Assembly: GCF_018139145.2 (NCBI RefSeq) | Contig: NW_026114279.1 | Span: 372,001-436,000 of the forward strand | Length of the DNA: 64,000 nucleotides | DNA from: Gymnogyps californianus | Lineage: Eukaryota > Chordata > Aves > Accipitriformes > Cathartidae | Direction: 5' to 3' | Shown here: positions 37,834 to 49,502 of the stretch, piece after piece | Layout: every line of letters begins with the position of its first letter | Position numbering within the stretch: position 1 is the first letter of the stretch | Program-made: the position numbers and the translations under genes | Notes under the pieces: model-generated | The model's input: the letters and a program-made list of their open reading frames with translations, nothing else | The model's database searches: none | Told to the model about the DNA's origin: nothing

Positions 37834-38570
37834 CAGTTAAACAAGTTGAGAAAATACACCAGGGACAACCTGTTCAGACTAGAGGGCCATTTAATTTGCC
37901 AGAAACAGTCCTAAAAGGAACCGCTCCCCTGGAAGGAATTGCACAAAAAGCCACCACCGGGAAATGGTAGGCCTGTCTGGTGGGAGTAGCAGATGAAATG
38001 CAATTGACTGAAGGGCATACAAAAATTTCCAAATTACAAATGCCTATAAACACCAACCCACTAGCACTAAAACAACCATTTAAACCTTCACCAATTCTAG
38101 ATGCACCTCCCCTCACTGAGAAAACACCAACTGATGGCATTTGGTTTACCAACGCCTCAGCAAAAAGAATAAATGGTAAATGGCAATATAAGGCCGCTGC
38201 GTTAGAAATTAACACCGGCAAACAAGTAATAGAAGAAGGTGAAGGTAGTGCACAAGTAGGAGAATTAAGGGCAGTTGTTCTAGCAGCACAAAATGGAGCA
38301 AGAGTTATCTATGCCGACTCCTATGCCATATGGGCAGGTGCCACACAATGGCTTTGTCAATGGGAAGCCCTAAATTGGGAAGTCTGGAGAACCATGGATT
38401 GGCAACTATTACTAAACATAGCCAGAAAAACACCATTCAAGATGGGATGGGTGAAAGCTCACGCCAAAGACAATAAACCAGCTACAAACTGGAACTAACA
38501 AGTAGATGAATTAGCCAGAATTAGGGAAATAAAATCAGGAGATACATCAGATTCCGAATGGTACCGACTA
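37834..38570 (+). pseudogene. pol: ERV-A connection region and RNase H (resumed)
   Basis: Continues the ERV-A frame after solo LTR A1 and its duplication. A TAG lies near 37968. RNase H motifs: W-F-T-N-A-S-A (family F-T-D, so the Asp appears lost), a Glu in Q-V-G-E-L-R, an Asp in IYADSYAIWAG, and VKAHAKDNKPATNWN followed by TAA (about 38496). It is clearly unlike the ERV-C RNase H. Confidence 0.85.
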
Positions 38571-39390
38571 GGGGAATGATTACATCAAAAATTAGGACAC
38601 ACAGGCTGAGAAGCACTTTACTTTGCAGCCCAAAGCCGAGGTTGGCCTCTAAACAGGAAAACACGTGAAACCATCCTTACAAAATGCCCCCAATGTAAAT
38701 TGAAAATGCAAACAGATCACCCTGCTAAAGCACCACCTCTACACATCAATGAAGGGAAAACTTTATGGTCTACATGGCAAATTGATTATATTGGGCCATT
38801 CAGACCCTCTGCGGGATATCGATATATCCTCACAGGAGTGGAAGTAGTCTCTGGCTTGCTTATGGCGACTAAGTGCCAGAGGGAAGATGGGCAAAATACC
38901 TTTCCAGAGCTATCATTTTGGTTCTCAAGTCTACCTACTCCTGATGTCATCCAAAGTGATAATGGCTCGCGCTTCTCATGTAGAGGTGCAAGAGCGGCAA
39001 AGCAGGAAGAAATTCAATGGGTATTTCACACTCCCTATTATCCTCAATCAAATGGGATAGTAGAAAGAGCTAATGGCCTATTGAAAAAGAGCCTTAAGCC
39101 ACGATGCCCAGTGGGACACTTGACTTTCCATCAGTTGAATAATCGGTATGTGCCGACTGGGAGCCCTATAAGCCGAGCATTCTTTGCAAAAATCCAGTTT
39201 AGTACTCCACCTTCTGGGAAAAGGGAACATCCAACAACATTACAGCCAGGACAGCCTGTAATGGTCAATCTACCATCCATTGGTACTGTGCCAATGACTC
39301 TAAACCTCGTGGCACACTTGCCTGGGAGGCTACCAATAACAGTGGTGCAAAACAGAATTAGTGCACGGTGGATTTCTCCTTCTTTCTAAC
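38571..39390 (+). pseudogene. pol: ERV-A integrase
   Basis: HHCC finger: L-H-Q-K-L-G-H and C-P-Q-C (about 38580-38700), with TGA codons near 38577 and 38608. From 38700 a 229-codon open frame holds all three catalytic residues: D in T-W-Q-I-D-Y, D in I-Q-S-D-N-G-S, and E in G-I-V-E-R-A-N. The C-terminal domain ends at a TAA (39387-39389) and lacks the gamma-type GPY/F module. This supports a lineage separate from ERV-C. Confidence 0.9.
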
Positions 39391-39425
39391 AGGGTAACCT
39401 GTCCGGAAAACCCCACCGAGACCAG

Positions 39426-39450
39426 TCTATTTTTCTGTCTTGTCTTGCAG
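39426..39450 (+). other. ERV-A putative env splice acceptor
   Basis: A pyrimidine-rich tract ending TCTTGCAG (AG at 39449-39450) lies just after the pol stop and just before a hydrophobic signal-like segment, as expected for the acceptor of the spliced env mRNA. Confidence 0.55.
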
Positions 39451-39454
39451 CTTC

Positions 39455-41438
39455 CTCCAAAAAGAAAATAAGAAACATTGTCCTACTGCTGTTGATAATA
39501 CTTGCTTCCCCACAAATGCCCACTTGTCTCAACTTGATCATCAATCACGGAATCAGCCACAATTCTGTCAATACAGATAAACCACCCGTTTTACTATTGA
39601 CAGACAATAGCATAAACACAACCTGTAAAACAACCACCTGTTACTGAAGGATGTGTATTTAGTATGATTATTTACAATAGCTCTCACATCATATAGAAAA
39701 TGCTGTAACATGAATCACTGCTCAATACATGACATAGTGAAGGAACATTCTGATGTTAGAATATCATGTATATGGAACACTCTAGAGGGATGCAACATAA
39801 TACTAGGAACAATATCTCTCAAAATCACTAAACCTACCACAACTACATCGGTGCCTACTTTGAATACTCCCCTAATTTTACTAAGGAGTCTTACTGAGAA
39901 AACCCTAGAATGGCCATGGTCTCAAGCTCATATTGAGTATACCGGAACCATGGGAACACTCTCTGGTAAGGGAAATCTAAATCTTTCCACCGTGGTCATG
40001 CACGGAAATAAAGCATACCTAGAAAATGAGTGGAGATGGTACAAAGATGAAGCTTACGGCAAAGTTTCCCTACTTTGGGGAACAATAGGAGAAGAAATTA
40101 AAATAGGGTGCCGGATGATCAGTGGGTCTGCCCATGAAAAGGCATACAAGATTTCTGTGTACAATCTTACATCAAATCCAACAGCAGACTGGGATACAAC
40201 ACTTTGTACCACTGAAAGAAAATTGAGCTGTTGGCACAATTTTACCTTAGTACAACCTGTTATTATAATTTGCCTATGGGCTCGCGATAATGTGGGATTA
40301 TCATTAAGATTTAAAATAGACATTATTAAGCCTAGCACAACAACACCTACCACTCCCCACTTAACGTCTACAGTGATTATAAAGGACAAGAAGACTCTAT
40401 CCCCACAAATTTCAAGATTTGGACCCTATGCCATCAAATATACTGGCCAGCAACAAGTGTTATTTAATACATCATGGTCCCCCAAACGAGTGGAACTATC
40501 AATGCAGGTTAATATCTCTGCAATCAAACCTACCTGCTCACCATTCCTGAATACATCTTATACAGGATGGTTAGCACGGTTGCATGGACGAACCCTCACC
40601 TCTCCAAAACGATCAAGGAGAGATGTGACTGGTATTCTAGGAACACAATTAGGGGTATTAAACAGCATGGATGCTGAAGTTTTAGCAAACAAAATAAGCT
40701 CTGCAACAAGTAATTTATACAAATTAGGACATCCATTACAATCTTCTCTATCGGCATTGGGAACTAACCAATGGCTCTTATCTGATATATTACCCCAACG
40801 GGAAAGAATTAATGAAAAACACCACCAACTAATGGTGGACGCACTAGGTGCAACCCAAATTAATACCTCTCTTGCTCTTAGCTGTATTCAGTCCCAACTA
40901 TGGGTACAATCCACTGTGGCAGCAATTATAAGAGAAGGTGAAGGGGGCACCTTGCCCACTGAAATTCAAAAAGTAATCTGGGATAATGCAACTAAATTTG
41001 AAAGGGAATTCCAGTCCTGGTGGCATCTAGTTAATTTCACTTATAACCCCACCAACAGTAAAGCTACAGCTTTTGTTTTGACAATACACAATGCTTCGGT
41101 ATACACCACACACCAATCATTGCGCTGGGATTAAATCACCATGGAACTATACTCTATCCGTTAGAACACAGAGTATGGGCCCAACAAAATGGAAACAAAT
41201 GGCAAACTGTTGATGCATGTGTTGTACGGGAACAACAGGGATTTATTTGTGAAAGTAATACCATCAAGGCCCAAGACATTTGTCTTGACACTGAACAAAA
41301 TGTTTGTCATTTTGAAATACATCCTGATGAAACCCCTGAGACTGTACTTGTATATGTTGGAAATGGATGTATTTGTATGAGAACCCTTTGTGATTCTATA
41401 TTTATAGACGACACCACTATAGAGACAAATAATCACTC
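39455..41438 (+). pseudogene. env: ERV-A env pseudogene, 3' truncated
   Basis: A hydrophobic leader-like stretch (KIRNIVLLLLIILAS, about 39465-39510) is followed by several stops, then a 474-codon open frame from 39710. It contains the short SU with several N-x-S/T sites, a full basic cleavage site K-R-S-R-R before D-V-T-G-I-L-G (about 40607-40650), and the first part of the long TM. A frameshift near 41105 moves the rest to another frame. The gene stops abruptly at about 41430, where it is fused to LTR sequence, so the membrane anchor is gone. Nucleotide and protein similarity to ERV-C env is obvious through SU and TM. Confidence 0.87.
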
Positions 41439-41889
41439 ATTCCCCAGCAAATTGGCATAGTAATTTAACAGGAGATTTTCCTTACCCTTTGTATCCCTTC
41501 TATTAGGCATAAACTGTTGTCCAAGTCTGAGACTAAGACTGGATCCAGCCGCACCTAGACTCCTCTCTGAGAAGGAGTTTAGAAAGCAAGGGGGTCCATT
41601 CTGAACCTCGTGACTCAACAGGAGTGTCTCCCTTACCCTTTTGCATCTCCGGTCTCTGTGTAAATCATTCTAAATCGATTCTAACTTGATTTTCCTTTGT
41701 ATGTTTCTCCCATGTAGTAAGTAATAGAGTGAACCTTGCCATTGAACTTTGTTAAGTCGCACTTTTACAAATTCACATTAAAATCACCTTTTGCTAATAC
41801 CTTTGACAGTGATTCTTTAAGTGATCTAAACCACTTCATTCGCGACAAATTGGCATAGTCGGCACGATCCTAAATCAGGATTCACGACA
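41428..41889 (+). repeat. ERV-A 3' LTR, truncated to its last 462 bp
   Basis: Starts ATAATCACTCATTCCCC and ends ATTCACGACA, corresponding to 22771-23232 of the 5' LTR. U3 and most of R are deleted together with the env end and polypurine tract. The first about 345 bp are identical to the 5' LTR; the roughly five substitutions and small indels all lie in the last 120 bp. It ends with one copy of the primer-site repeat, which shows that this repeat belongs to the LTR. Confidence 0.92.
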
Positions 41890-42095
41890 ATTTAACAGCA
41901 CTTATATTTGAACTATATAGCTCAGGCCTCCTGGAAGAGAGGGATATATATCTCTTGAAATGCCTGTGGGCCAAAGTAATCCTTGGTGTATCTGCCCTGG
42001 GGGATGACATAGAATAGAACAGAATATTTTCAGTTGGAAGGGACCTACAGTGATCATCTAGTCCAACTGCCTGACCACTTCAGGGATGACCAAAA

Positions 42096-44991
42096 GTTAA
42101 AGGATGTTATTAAGGGCATTGTCCAAATGCCTCTTAAACACTGACAGGCATGGGGCATTGACCACCTCTCTAGGAAGCCTGTTCCAGTGTTTGACCACCC
42201 TCTCGGTAAAGAAATGCTTCCTAATGTCAACTCTGAACCTCCCCTGATGCAGCTTTGAACTGTCCCCACACATCCTGTCACTGGATACCCGGGAGAAGAG
42301 ATCAGCACCTCCCTCTCCACTTCCCCTCCTCAGGAAGCTGTAGAGGGCAATGAGGTCGCCCCTCAGCCTCCTTTTCTCCAAACTAGACAACCCCAGAGTC
42401 GTTAGCTGCTCCTCATAGGACATTCTTTCCAGTCTTTTCACCAGCTTTGTTGCCCTCCTCCGGGCGCATTCGACTACCTTCACATCCTTCTTAAATCGTG
42501 GGGCCCAGAACTGCACACAGTACTCAAGGTGAGGCCGCACCAATGCTAAATACAGCAGGATAGTCACCTCTCTTGACCGGCTGGTTATGCTGTGCACCCC
42601 ATGATGCGGTTTGCCCTCTCGGCTGCCAGGGCACACTGCTGACTCATATTGAGCCTGCTGTCAACCAGCACCCCCAGATCCCTTTCTGCAGGGCTGCTCT
42701 CCAGCCACTCCTCTCCCAATTTATACTTGTGTCCAGCATTACTCCATCCCAGGTGCAGAATCCAGCATTTGTTCTTGTTAAATTTCATGCCATTGACGAT
42801 TGCCCAATGCTCCAATCTATCCAGATCCCTCTGCAAGGCCTCTTGTCCCTCGAGAGAGTCAACAGCACCTCCCAGCTTGGTATCATCAGCAAACTTGCTA
42901 ATGGTGCATTCAACTCCTGCATCCAGATCGTTGATAAATATATTGAACAGAATTGGCCCTAGAATTGAGCCCCGAGGAACACCACACTGGTGACCGGTCG
43001 CCAGCCAGATGCAGCCCCATTCACTACAACCCTTTGAGCCCTGCCCTTCAGCCAGTTCTTCACCCAGTGCACTGCATACCTGCTCATCTCACAGTTGGAC
43101 AACTTGTCCAGAAGGATGCTGTGAGGGACAGTATCAAAAGCCTCACTAAAATCCAGAAAAACTACATCCACCGCCTTCCCTTCACCCACTAGGCAGGTGA
43201 CCTTGTCATAGAAGGATATCAAATTAGTTAAACAGGACTTTCCCCTTTGTGAACCCATGTTGACTGTGCCTGATGATTGCGTTGTTCTTTAAATGCCTTT
43301 CAATAGCACCCAGCATAATCTTCTCCATAATTTTTCCAGGTACTGAGGTTAGACTAACAGGCCTGTAGTTTCCTGGGTCTTCCCTCACACCCTTCTTGTA
43401 AATTGGAATAACGTTGGCTAGCTTCCAGTCAGCAGGGACCTCCCCAGACTCCCAAGACCTTTGGTAGATGATCGGGAGGGGTCCTGCCATAACATCCACT
43501 AGCTCCTTCAGTACTCTGGGATAAATCCCATCAGGCCCCATGGACTTGTGAACATTCAGCTGATACAGCTGGTCCCTTACAATTTCAGTGTCCACAAATG
43601 GAAAGTCACTGTTCCCACAGTCATGGTCCTCTGACTCAGGGGACCAGGCAGCCCATCATCTATCAGTATTATTAAAGACTGAGGCAAAAAACACATTGAA
43701 TGCCTCTGCTTTTTCTTCATCCCTATTAGTCAGGTGACCATCTTCAACAAGTATCAGTCCAATGTTTTCTTTAGACCTCCTCTTGCTATTAACATACTTT
43801 AAAAAGCCCTTCTTGTTATCTGACACAACACTGGCCAGTTTCAACTCCAGTTCAGCTTTGGCCTTTCATGTCTTCTCCCTGCATAAATGAACCACAGCTC
43901 TGTAATCTTCCTGCGAAGCCTGACCTTGCTTCCAGAGACTGTACAATTTCTTTTTCCTCTTGAGCTCCATGAGGAGATCCCTGTTCAGCCAAGCTGGTCT
44001 TCTGCCTCGCTTGCTTGACTTGCGACACAGTGGAATTGCCTGCTCCTGTGCTTCTAAAAGGTGCTTCTTCAAAACTGACCAGCACTCATGGACTCCTAAG
44101 CCCTCAAAAGCAGATTCCCAGGGGACACTGCTAAGTAGCTCCCTGAATAGCTTAAAGTTTGCTCCCTTGAAATCCAGGGTAGCAACTCTGCTGTCCTTTT
44201 TTCTCATGACACTGAAAATTTTAAACTCAACCATTTCATTATCACTGCGGCCAAGACAGCCACCTAGCATCACATCTCCCACAAGTCCTTCTCTATTCAC
44301 AATTAGCAAGTCTATCTAGGAGGGCATCTTTCCTAGTTGGCTCCCTGAGTACTTGTGGCAAGAAGTTATCTTCCACGAACTTCAGAAATTTCCCAGGCTT
44401 GCTCGTCACAGCAGTGTGGTATTCCCAGTTGATGTCTGGGAAGTTGAAATCTCCCATAAGGACAAGGGCTACCGATCCAGAGATTTCTCCTAATTGCCTA
44501 TAGAATAACTCATCAGTGCTTACATCCTGGCTGGGCAATTGGTAGCAGGCACCCATTACATCATCTCCTTTGTTTTCCATCCCCCTAATCCTCACCCAGA
44601 GGCTCTCAACCACATCATCACCAACTGTAAGGGCTGTACAATCAAACCTCTCCCTTATGTATAGTGCCACACCTCCACCTTGCCTGCCCTGCCTATTCCT
44701 CCTGAACAGCCTGTAGCCCTCCATCCCAGCACTCCAATCGCAGGAGTCATTCCACCAAGTCTCGCTAATACCAATGACATCATAGTTCTGGGAACTGACC
44801 AACGCTTCCAGTTCGTCCTGTTTGTTTCTCATACTGCGTGCATTGGTGTACAAGCATTTCAGATACGCTCCTGAGCCCTCCATGCTCCCAGGAGCAGTGC
44901 AAATGTTCCCACTAGCATTGCCACCCTCAGGTGATGCCATGCCAACCCTTGGCTTACCTACTGCAATCCTGTTGGTATCCCCTTTCCCCAT
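42096..44991 (-). pseudogene. CR1-2 ORF2 (AP endonuclease and reverse transcriptase)
   Basis: Starts five bases after ORF1. The endonuclease (44991-44293, 232 codons) shows the conserved N-A-R-S, S-E-T-W-W and GDFNFPDINWE motifs. Downstream frames contain the RT: WKLANVIPIYKKG, 'NYRPVSLTSVPGKIMEK', FLDFSEAFDTV and the C-terminal [14 protein letters not shown]. At least five frameshifts or stops break it, for example near 44300, 43850, 43650, 43240 and 42840. Confidence 0.9.
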
Positions 44992-44996
44992 TGATT

Positions 44997-46114
44997 CTAG
45001 TTTAAAGCTCTCTCAATCAGTCCCACCAGCTTATGCCCAAAGACGTGTTTTCCCCATCGGGGCAGGTGGATCCCGTCAGGCCCCAGCATACCTTGTCTCT
45101 TGAAGACTCTCCCATGGTTGTAAAATCCAAAGTTTTGGCAGAGGCACCAGTCCTGGAGCCAGGTATTGATATCCTGGGCTCGCCTGTTTCTTCCAAAGTC
45201 TCCCCCCATTACTGGGAGGATCGAGGTAAACACTGCCTGTGCTCCTGAATTATTTAGCATTCTTCTCAGGGCTCTGAAATCTCTTTCAGACTTTGTTGCT
45301 ACATCATTAGTACCCATGTGGAAGAGCAGGAATGGATAGTAGTCTGAAGGTTGAACTAGGCTCTTCAGTCTTGTGGTGATGTCCCTAATTCGGGCCTGAG
45401 GGAGGTAGCAAACTTCCCTGAAGAGGGTGTGGTCTGCAAACGAGTGCTTCCATCCCACACAGGAGGGAATCACCAATGACCATAACTCGCCATTGTTTCT
45501 TCTCGGTGCTGGTCTTAATGCAGGTTTTGTTGCAAGGGGTTGGTCTCTCTGACCTTGGCAAGACTGCTTACATAGGTTCCTCCTCTATCTCATTATGCAC
45601 TTCGTCTGCTGTACCCAGGGCCTCGTACCTATTCTGTAAGGGTATCTTAGAGGGTAAGGAGGGGTTTCTCTTACCGCTCCGTGCTGTAACCTTCTTCCAT
45701 CCCTCCTTGTCCCTTGTGCCAGGTGATGCTGCCTTCCTCGTGGCACAAAACAGATCCTGGACCTGCCTCCAGAGTGGCCACGCTGAGTTGGCTTCTATGC
45801 ATCAGAAATGGCAGAGTACAGCTCCATTGATCAATCTCCTTCTCAGACTCTTGAATACTCCTCAGTCTGCCCACCTCCTCCTGCACCTCAGCCACCAAGC
45901 AGAGCAGTTCATCTATCTGGTCACACCTCCCACAGGCTTGCTTGCTATCACTTTCCACCTCCAGGAACATCCCTTTGCACATCCCACAGTCGGAAACCTG
46001 GGTGGTCGCATGCTTTGACAGGAGCTCTGTCTGTGTAAGCTGCATTGGTTCTACTGGAAGCTCAGGAGAAGCAGAGGACACTGCTTTTTGCCAGGTGGTC
46101 ACCATACTGCCCAC
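44997..46114 (-). pseudogene. CR1-2 ORF1 (zinc-like, coiled-coil and esterase domains)
   Basis: Two pieces. 46114-45671 has a Cys pattern (C-x2-C ... C-x2-C, a PHD/zinc-like module) and a Leu/Glu-rich helix. 45476-44997 is an SGNH-type esterase domain with the F-H-M-G-T-N-D block and a C-terminal D-G-I-H-L motif; both are known in CR1 ORF1. A frame break of about 200 bp separates the pieces. Confidence 0.8.
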
Positions 46115-46390
46115 TGCCGCGCGCCTGCCCGCTGGGAAATATATATGCTTGTCCGTTGCAATCAGCTGGGCTGATTGTTTTAGCCTGTTTAAGTCTCCTG
46201 CGCTGCTGGGTGCAGGCTCTGCCCCTTGCTGTCTTGTCCAATCAGCGGGTCTACAGTCAGTTGTTCAGGGAACACCCCCTGTTCAGACAAGCCTCTCCTT
46301 GTCCACGTGTATCCCTCTTGTGTCCCCCGCTGCTGCTGGTGCTCCTTGCACTGCTCTGGCATCCGTTGCAATCAACTGGGCTGATATAAC

Positions 46391-47228
46391 AGATTATTTC
46401 TGTCTTCAGTATTTAAAAAAATATATTTTGTCCATAAAGCTTTAAAAGCATTACAGAGGACAGTGCAATTATGTGCAAGTTGCCCTCAGTTGGGAGCGTA
46501 ATCCAAAGCTTGATTTAATCAGTGAAGAGTTGAGTCTTACATTTCCTTTGCTATTATTCCCAAAACTTTCACTGTTATTCCCATTTTATTTTGTGTATTT
46601 TATTGCAACATGACACACATCCATTTTTAGCTAAAACAAGCCATAAAGATATTTTTCAGTCTCTTCCTAAGCTTTTTCATATTTTTGGAATAACAGTAGT
46701 TACAGAATACCCTATTCTCCTATGAATTTAGGTTCTCGGAAGCCCGATAGTATTACTTGCCATTTCGAGGAAGAATTATAAAGATTTTTAATTGGAGAAG
46801 CATATTTAAGATCACAGTTAAAACTAAGGATGGTTGTTTTCAGAGAGAAGTACAGTACTGCAGATAGAGTAGTTTTTAGATACTCCATCCTTCCCACTGA
46901 ACAGCAGTCCTAAATATAAAATACCAAATCCTCCTGCTGATACACTTGCAATGAGCTCCAGACAATGACTTCCAAAGAAGTAAAGCTCCAGAGTACATAA
47001 AATTTGGATGCAAAATTTTACCAACTGAACTTAGACTGCAAGTTCTTATATTAGAACGTGCTTAAAATTGTTTCTATTCTCTCTCTTTTTAAGCTATCTT
47101 CAAACAAACAAAAAAACAAAAAAATCTTGTTAAAAACAAATACACTCCCACATGCCCTGGTAATGAGCAGGAGTCTCAAGTACATGAAATCTGTACTATA
47201 GGCAAACTACTTGTATGTCCAGCATACA
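46391..47228. other. JMY intron 1, no recognised element
   Basis: Unique AT-rich sequence between two CR1 copies. Confidence 0.5.
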
Positions 47229-47937
47229 GCTAGACAAGTCCATAATACGATGGGTGAGCAATTGGCTGACGGGTCGGGCTCAAAGGGTTATAGTAAATGG
47301 GGTTACATCAGGCTGGCAGCCAGTCACCAGTGGGGTTCCCCAGGGCTCAGTTTTAGGGCCAGTGCTCTTTAATGTTTTTATAAATGATCTGGATGCAGGA
47401 GTCGAATGTACATTAAGTAAGTTTGCCAATGATACTAAACTAGGAAGAGCTGTGGACTCCCTCGAGGGTAGAGAGGCCTTACAGGGAGATCTGGATAGAC
47501 TAGGGAGCTGGGCAATCACCAACCATATGAAATTTAACAAGAGCAAGTGCCAGATTCTACACCTGGGACGGGGTAATCCTGGTTATACATACAAATTGGG
47601 GGACGAGAGGCTGGAAAGCAGCCCCGCGGAAAGAGGGAGGTGCTGATCTCCTCTCTCTGGTGACCAGGGATAGGACACGAGGAAATGGAATGAAGCTGTG
47701 TCAGGGGAAGTTCAGATTGGACATTAGGAAAAGGCTCTTCACTGAGAAGGTGGTCAGTCACTGGAACAGGCTCCCCAGGGAAGTGGTCATGGCACCAAGC
47801 CTGTCAGAGTTCCAAGGAGCGTCTGGATGACGCTCTTAGTCATATGGTTTAGTTTTAGGTAGTCCTGCAAGGAGCAGGGAGTTGGACTCGATGATCCTTA
47901 TGGGTCCCTCCCAACTCAAGATATTCTATGATTCTAC
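47229..47937 (+). mobile_element. CR1 LINE fragment with internal deletion (CR1-3)
   Basis: Begins inside RT (frame from 47215: [28 protein letters not shown], then F-A-N-D-T-K-L where CR1 has FADDTKL). At about 47635 it jumps directly to the same 3' part as CR1-1 (2920-3215), losing the intervening ORF2 end. It finishes in the 3' UTR with TTCTATGATTCTAC. Confidence 0.92.
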
Positions 47938-49497
47938 TTTTCTCTTACATGCATGGTCCTGTATTTAAATTTCACCTGTTGTGGTTAAAAGATCAAGCCT
48001 TTCCAGAACATTTAGCTATTTGTTTGCATGATTGCATTGCCATCAACATCCTTACCTTTGTAGTATAAAAAGACCATTTTCATTATTGTAGCAGGTGAAT
48101 GCCCCAGTAATGGACCAAAGCCTGACTCTCCAATACAGATCTAAAATATATTTTACTGTTGGGACAGAAATCATCTAAGAGAATACAGAAGATGGACACA
48201 TAGTTGGGACAGCATAAACAAATAAGGTAATACTGCCCAGCATGAGAAGTGCTGGAATCAGCACTACATCTGTTTAACCTCTTAAGATTAAAAGAAGATA
48301 CAAATGAGTAAGTTACATATTAAACTGATTTGGAAATGACACAGTTTATAAGTGGTACATAAAGCAATCATCCACCTACTGAGTGGACAAAAATGTTCAA
48401 TTTTTTCAACTAGGAGGCTTTTGAAGATAGGGAATTGAAGTGTATGCCAATGCATAGCAAAGGATATTGTCTGGATTCTGGGGGGATTTTCTGAATGGTT
48501 GTTTACAGAAGGACTGAGCTAATTAAAATAATCAAACCAAATGTACACATAAAACACATAAAAAACAAGTTCAAAGTTTGCAGTTACTCTAAGAAACAAA
48601 CAGTAAACACACATGCACACAAACCAAAACCAAAAAAAGATATTGGGAAGTAAAACACAGGGTGTTTAAAACACAAGAAATAAAAAGGAACACTTTCATA
48701 AGATGTTTCATGCTGTCTTCTAGACCTGTGAAAAGCTGCTCATATCAAGTGAGCCACATTATTCCTCTTTAAACCCTGTTTAAGACAGTCTTTTACCTGC
48801 ATGCAGAGAGCCTGTGTACCCGAGTACCTGAGTGCAGAGAGCACACCAGAAGGCTAAGACCAGCACACTGCAGATTGGTAGTCTTGGCCTCCTTTCACTC
48901 ACATCAGTTATCTTCGGTTACACTTAGGTTAACAGCTCCTAGGACAGTAACAATTACTTTTGTCAAGTTCATTTACACTGCCTACCAAAATGCACCTTAA
49001 ATGCCCTACCTGTAATACAAGTCTGCAGAAAAGGAAAAGAACTGAACTACTGGGTAAGAAAAATTGAAGTAGTATTTTAATGTAGCCAAGTAAGCCAAAA
49101 CATTATTTCCATGTACACATCGTTACTGAACAATGCATCTTCTCTCCTCCCACACAAAATTCTAAATAGAAATCTCAGCAGAACTGTATGTGTGTATATA
49201 TATAACTTGTTGGAATATCAAAAGGCTCAGGCTTAAAGCTGCCAACTCTGACAACAATGTATGGCACACCAGATCTCTTCTGAAAACTCAAGAGGAAGAT
49301 GTCAACAATTAAAAACTATGCATCTCCTTTTCTGTAAACCAGACAAACATGTGTGTAACGTCATGGTAAAGTTGCTTTTATTTTAAGATGGTACTTGTCT
49401 GATCACCTTACCTTACTGTGTGATGTGGCTGTGCCACTCCTGAGTTACACTATCATGCCAAATGAGTGCCCAAAAAAACAGTTATTTGTTTGAATTT
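47938..49497. other. JMY intron 1, no recognised element
   Basis: Unique AT-rich sequence; a short TATATATA stretch lies near 49195. Confidence 0.5.
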
Positions 49498-49502
49498 AGT
49501 AT

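Larger units (their letters stand above)
21892..41889 (+). mobile_element. ERV-A: provirus interrupted by four later insertions
   Basis: Bounded by TG (21892) and CA (41889) and by a perfect 5-bp duplication ATTTA (21887-21891 and 41890-41894). Order: 5' LTR, primer-binding site matching tRNA-Ser, gag, protease, reverse transcriptase, RNase H, integrase, env, truncated 3' LTR. Removing the insertions X1 (25433-26558), B3 (26975-27577) and A1 with ERV-C (28129-37829) leaves about 8.5 kb. The 5-bp duplication, the tRNA-Ser primer and a Gag in which I see no CCHC knuckle suggest a class III/ERVL-like virus, but it also has an env, which ERVL elements usually lack. Class assignment is provisional. 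All genes carry stops or frameshifts. Confidence 0.92.
42008..46390 (-). mobile_element. CR1 LINE, near full length (CR1-2)
   Basis: About 4.4 kb on the minus strand, close to the length of an intact CR1. In order on that strand: 5' UTR with partly repeated GCAATCARCTGGGCTGAT motifs (near 46370 and 46158), ORF1, ORF2 (endonuclease and reverse transcriptase), 3' UTR, and a terminal tail near 42008-42030 (ATAGAATAGAACAGAATA on the + strand). Most CR1 copies are 5' truncated, so this is a rare long one. The exact 5' end is uncertain by some tens of bases. Confidence 0.93.

Noticed and set aside
23726..38610. Possible G-to-A hypermutation of ERV-A (several apparent TGG to TGA changes)
   Set aside because: The base following the changed G is mixed (C, T, G), several other stops are not G-to-A, and no consensus is available for a count. 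Ordinary decay fits.
41887..41899. AATTTAACAG after ERV-A also occurs in the LTR (22796-22805), which could question the 3' boundary
   Set aside because: The TG...CA ends plus the exact ATTTA duplication at both flanks fix the boundary better; a 10-bp AT-rich match can be chance.
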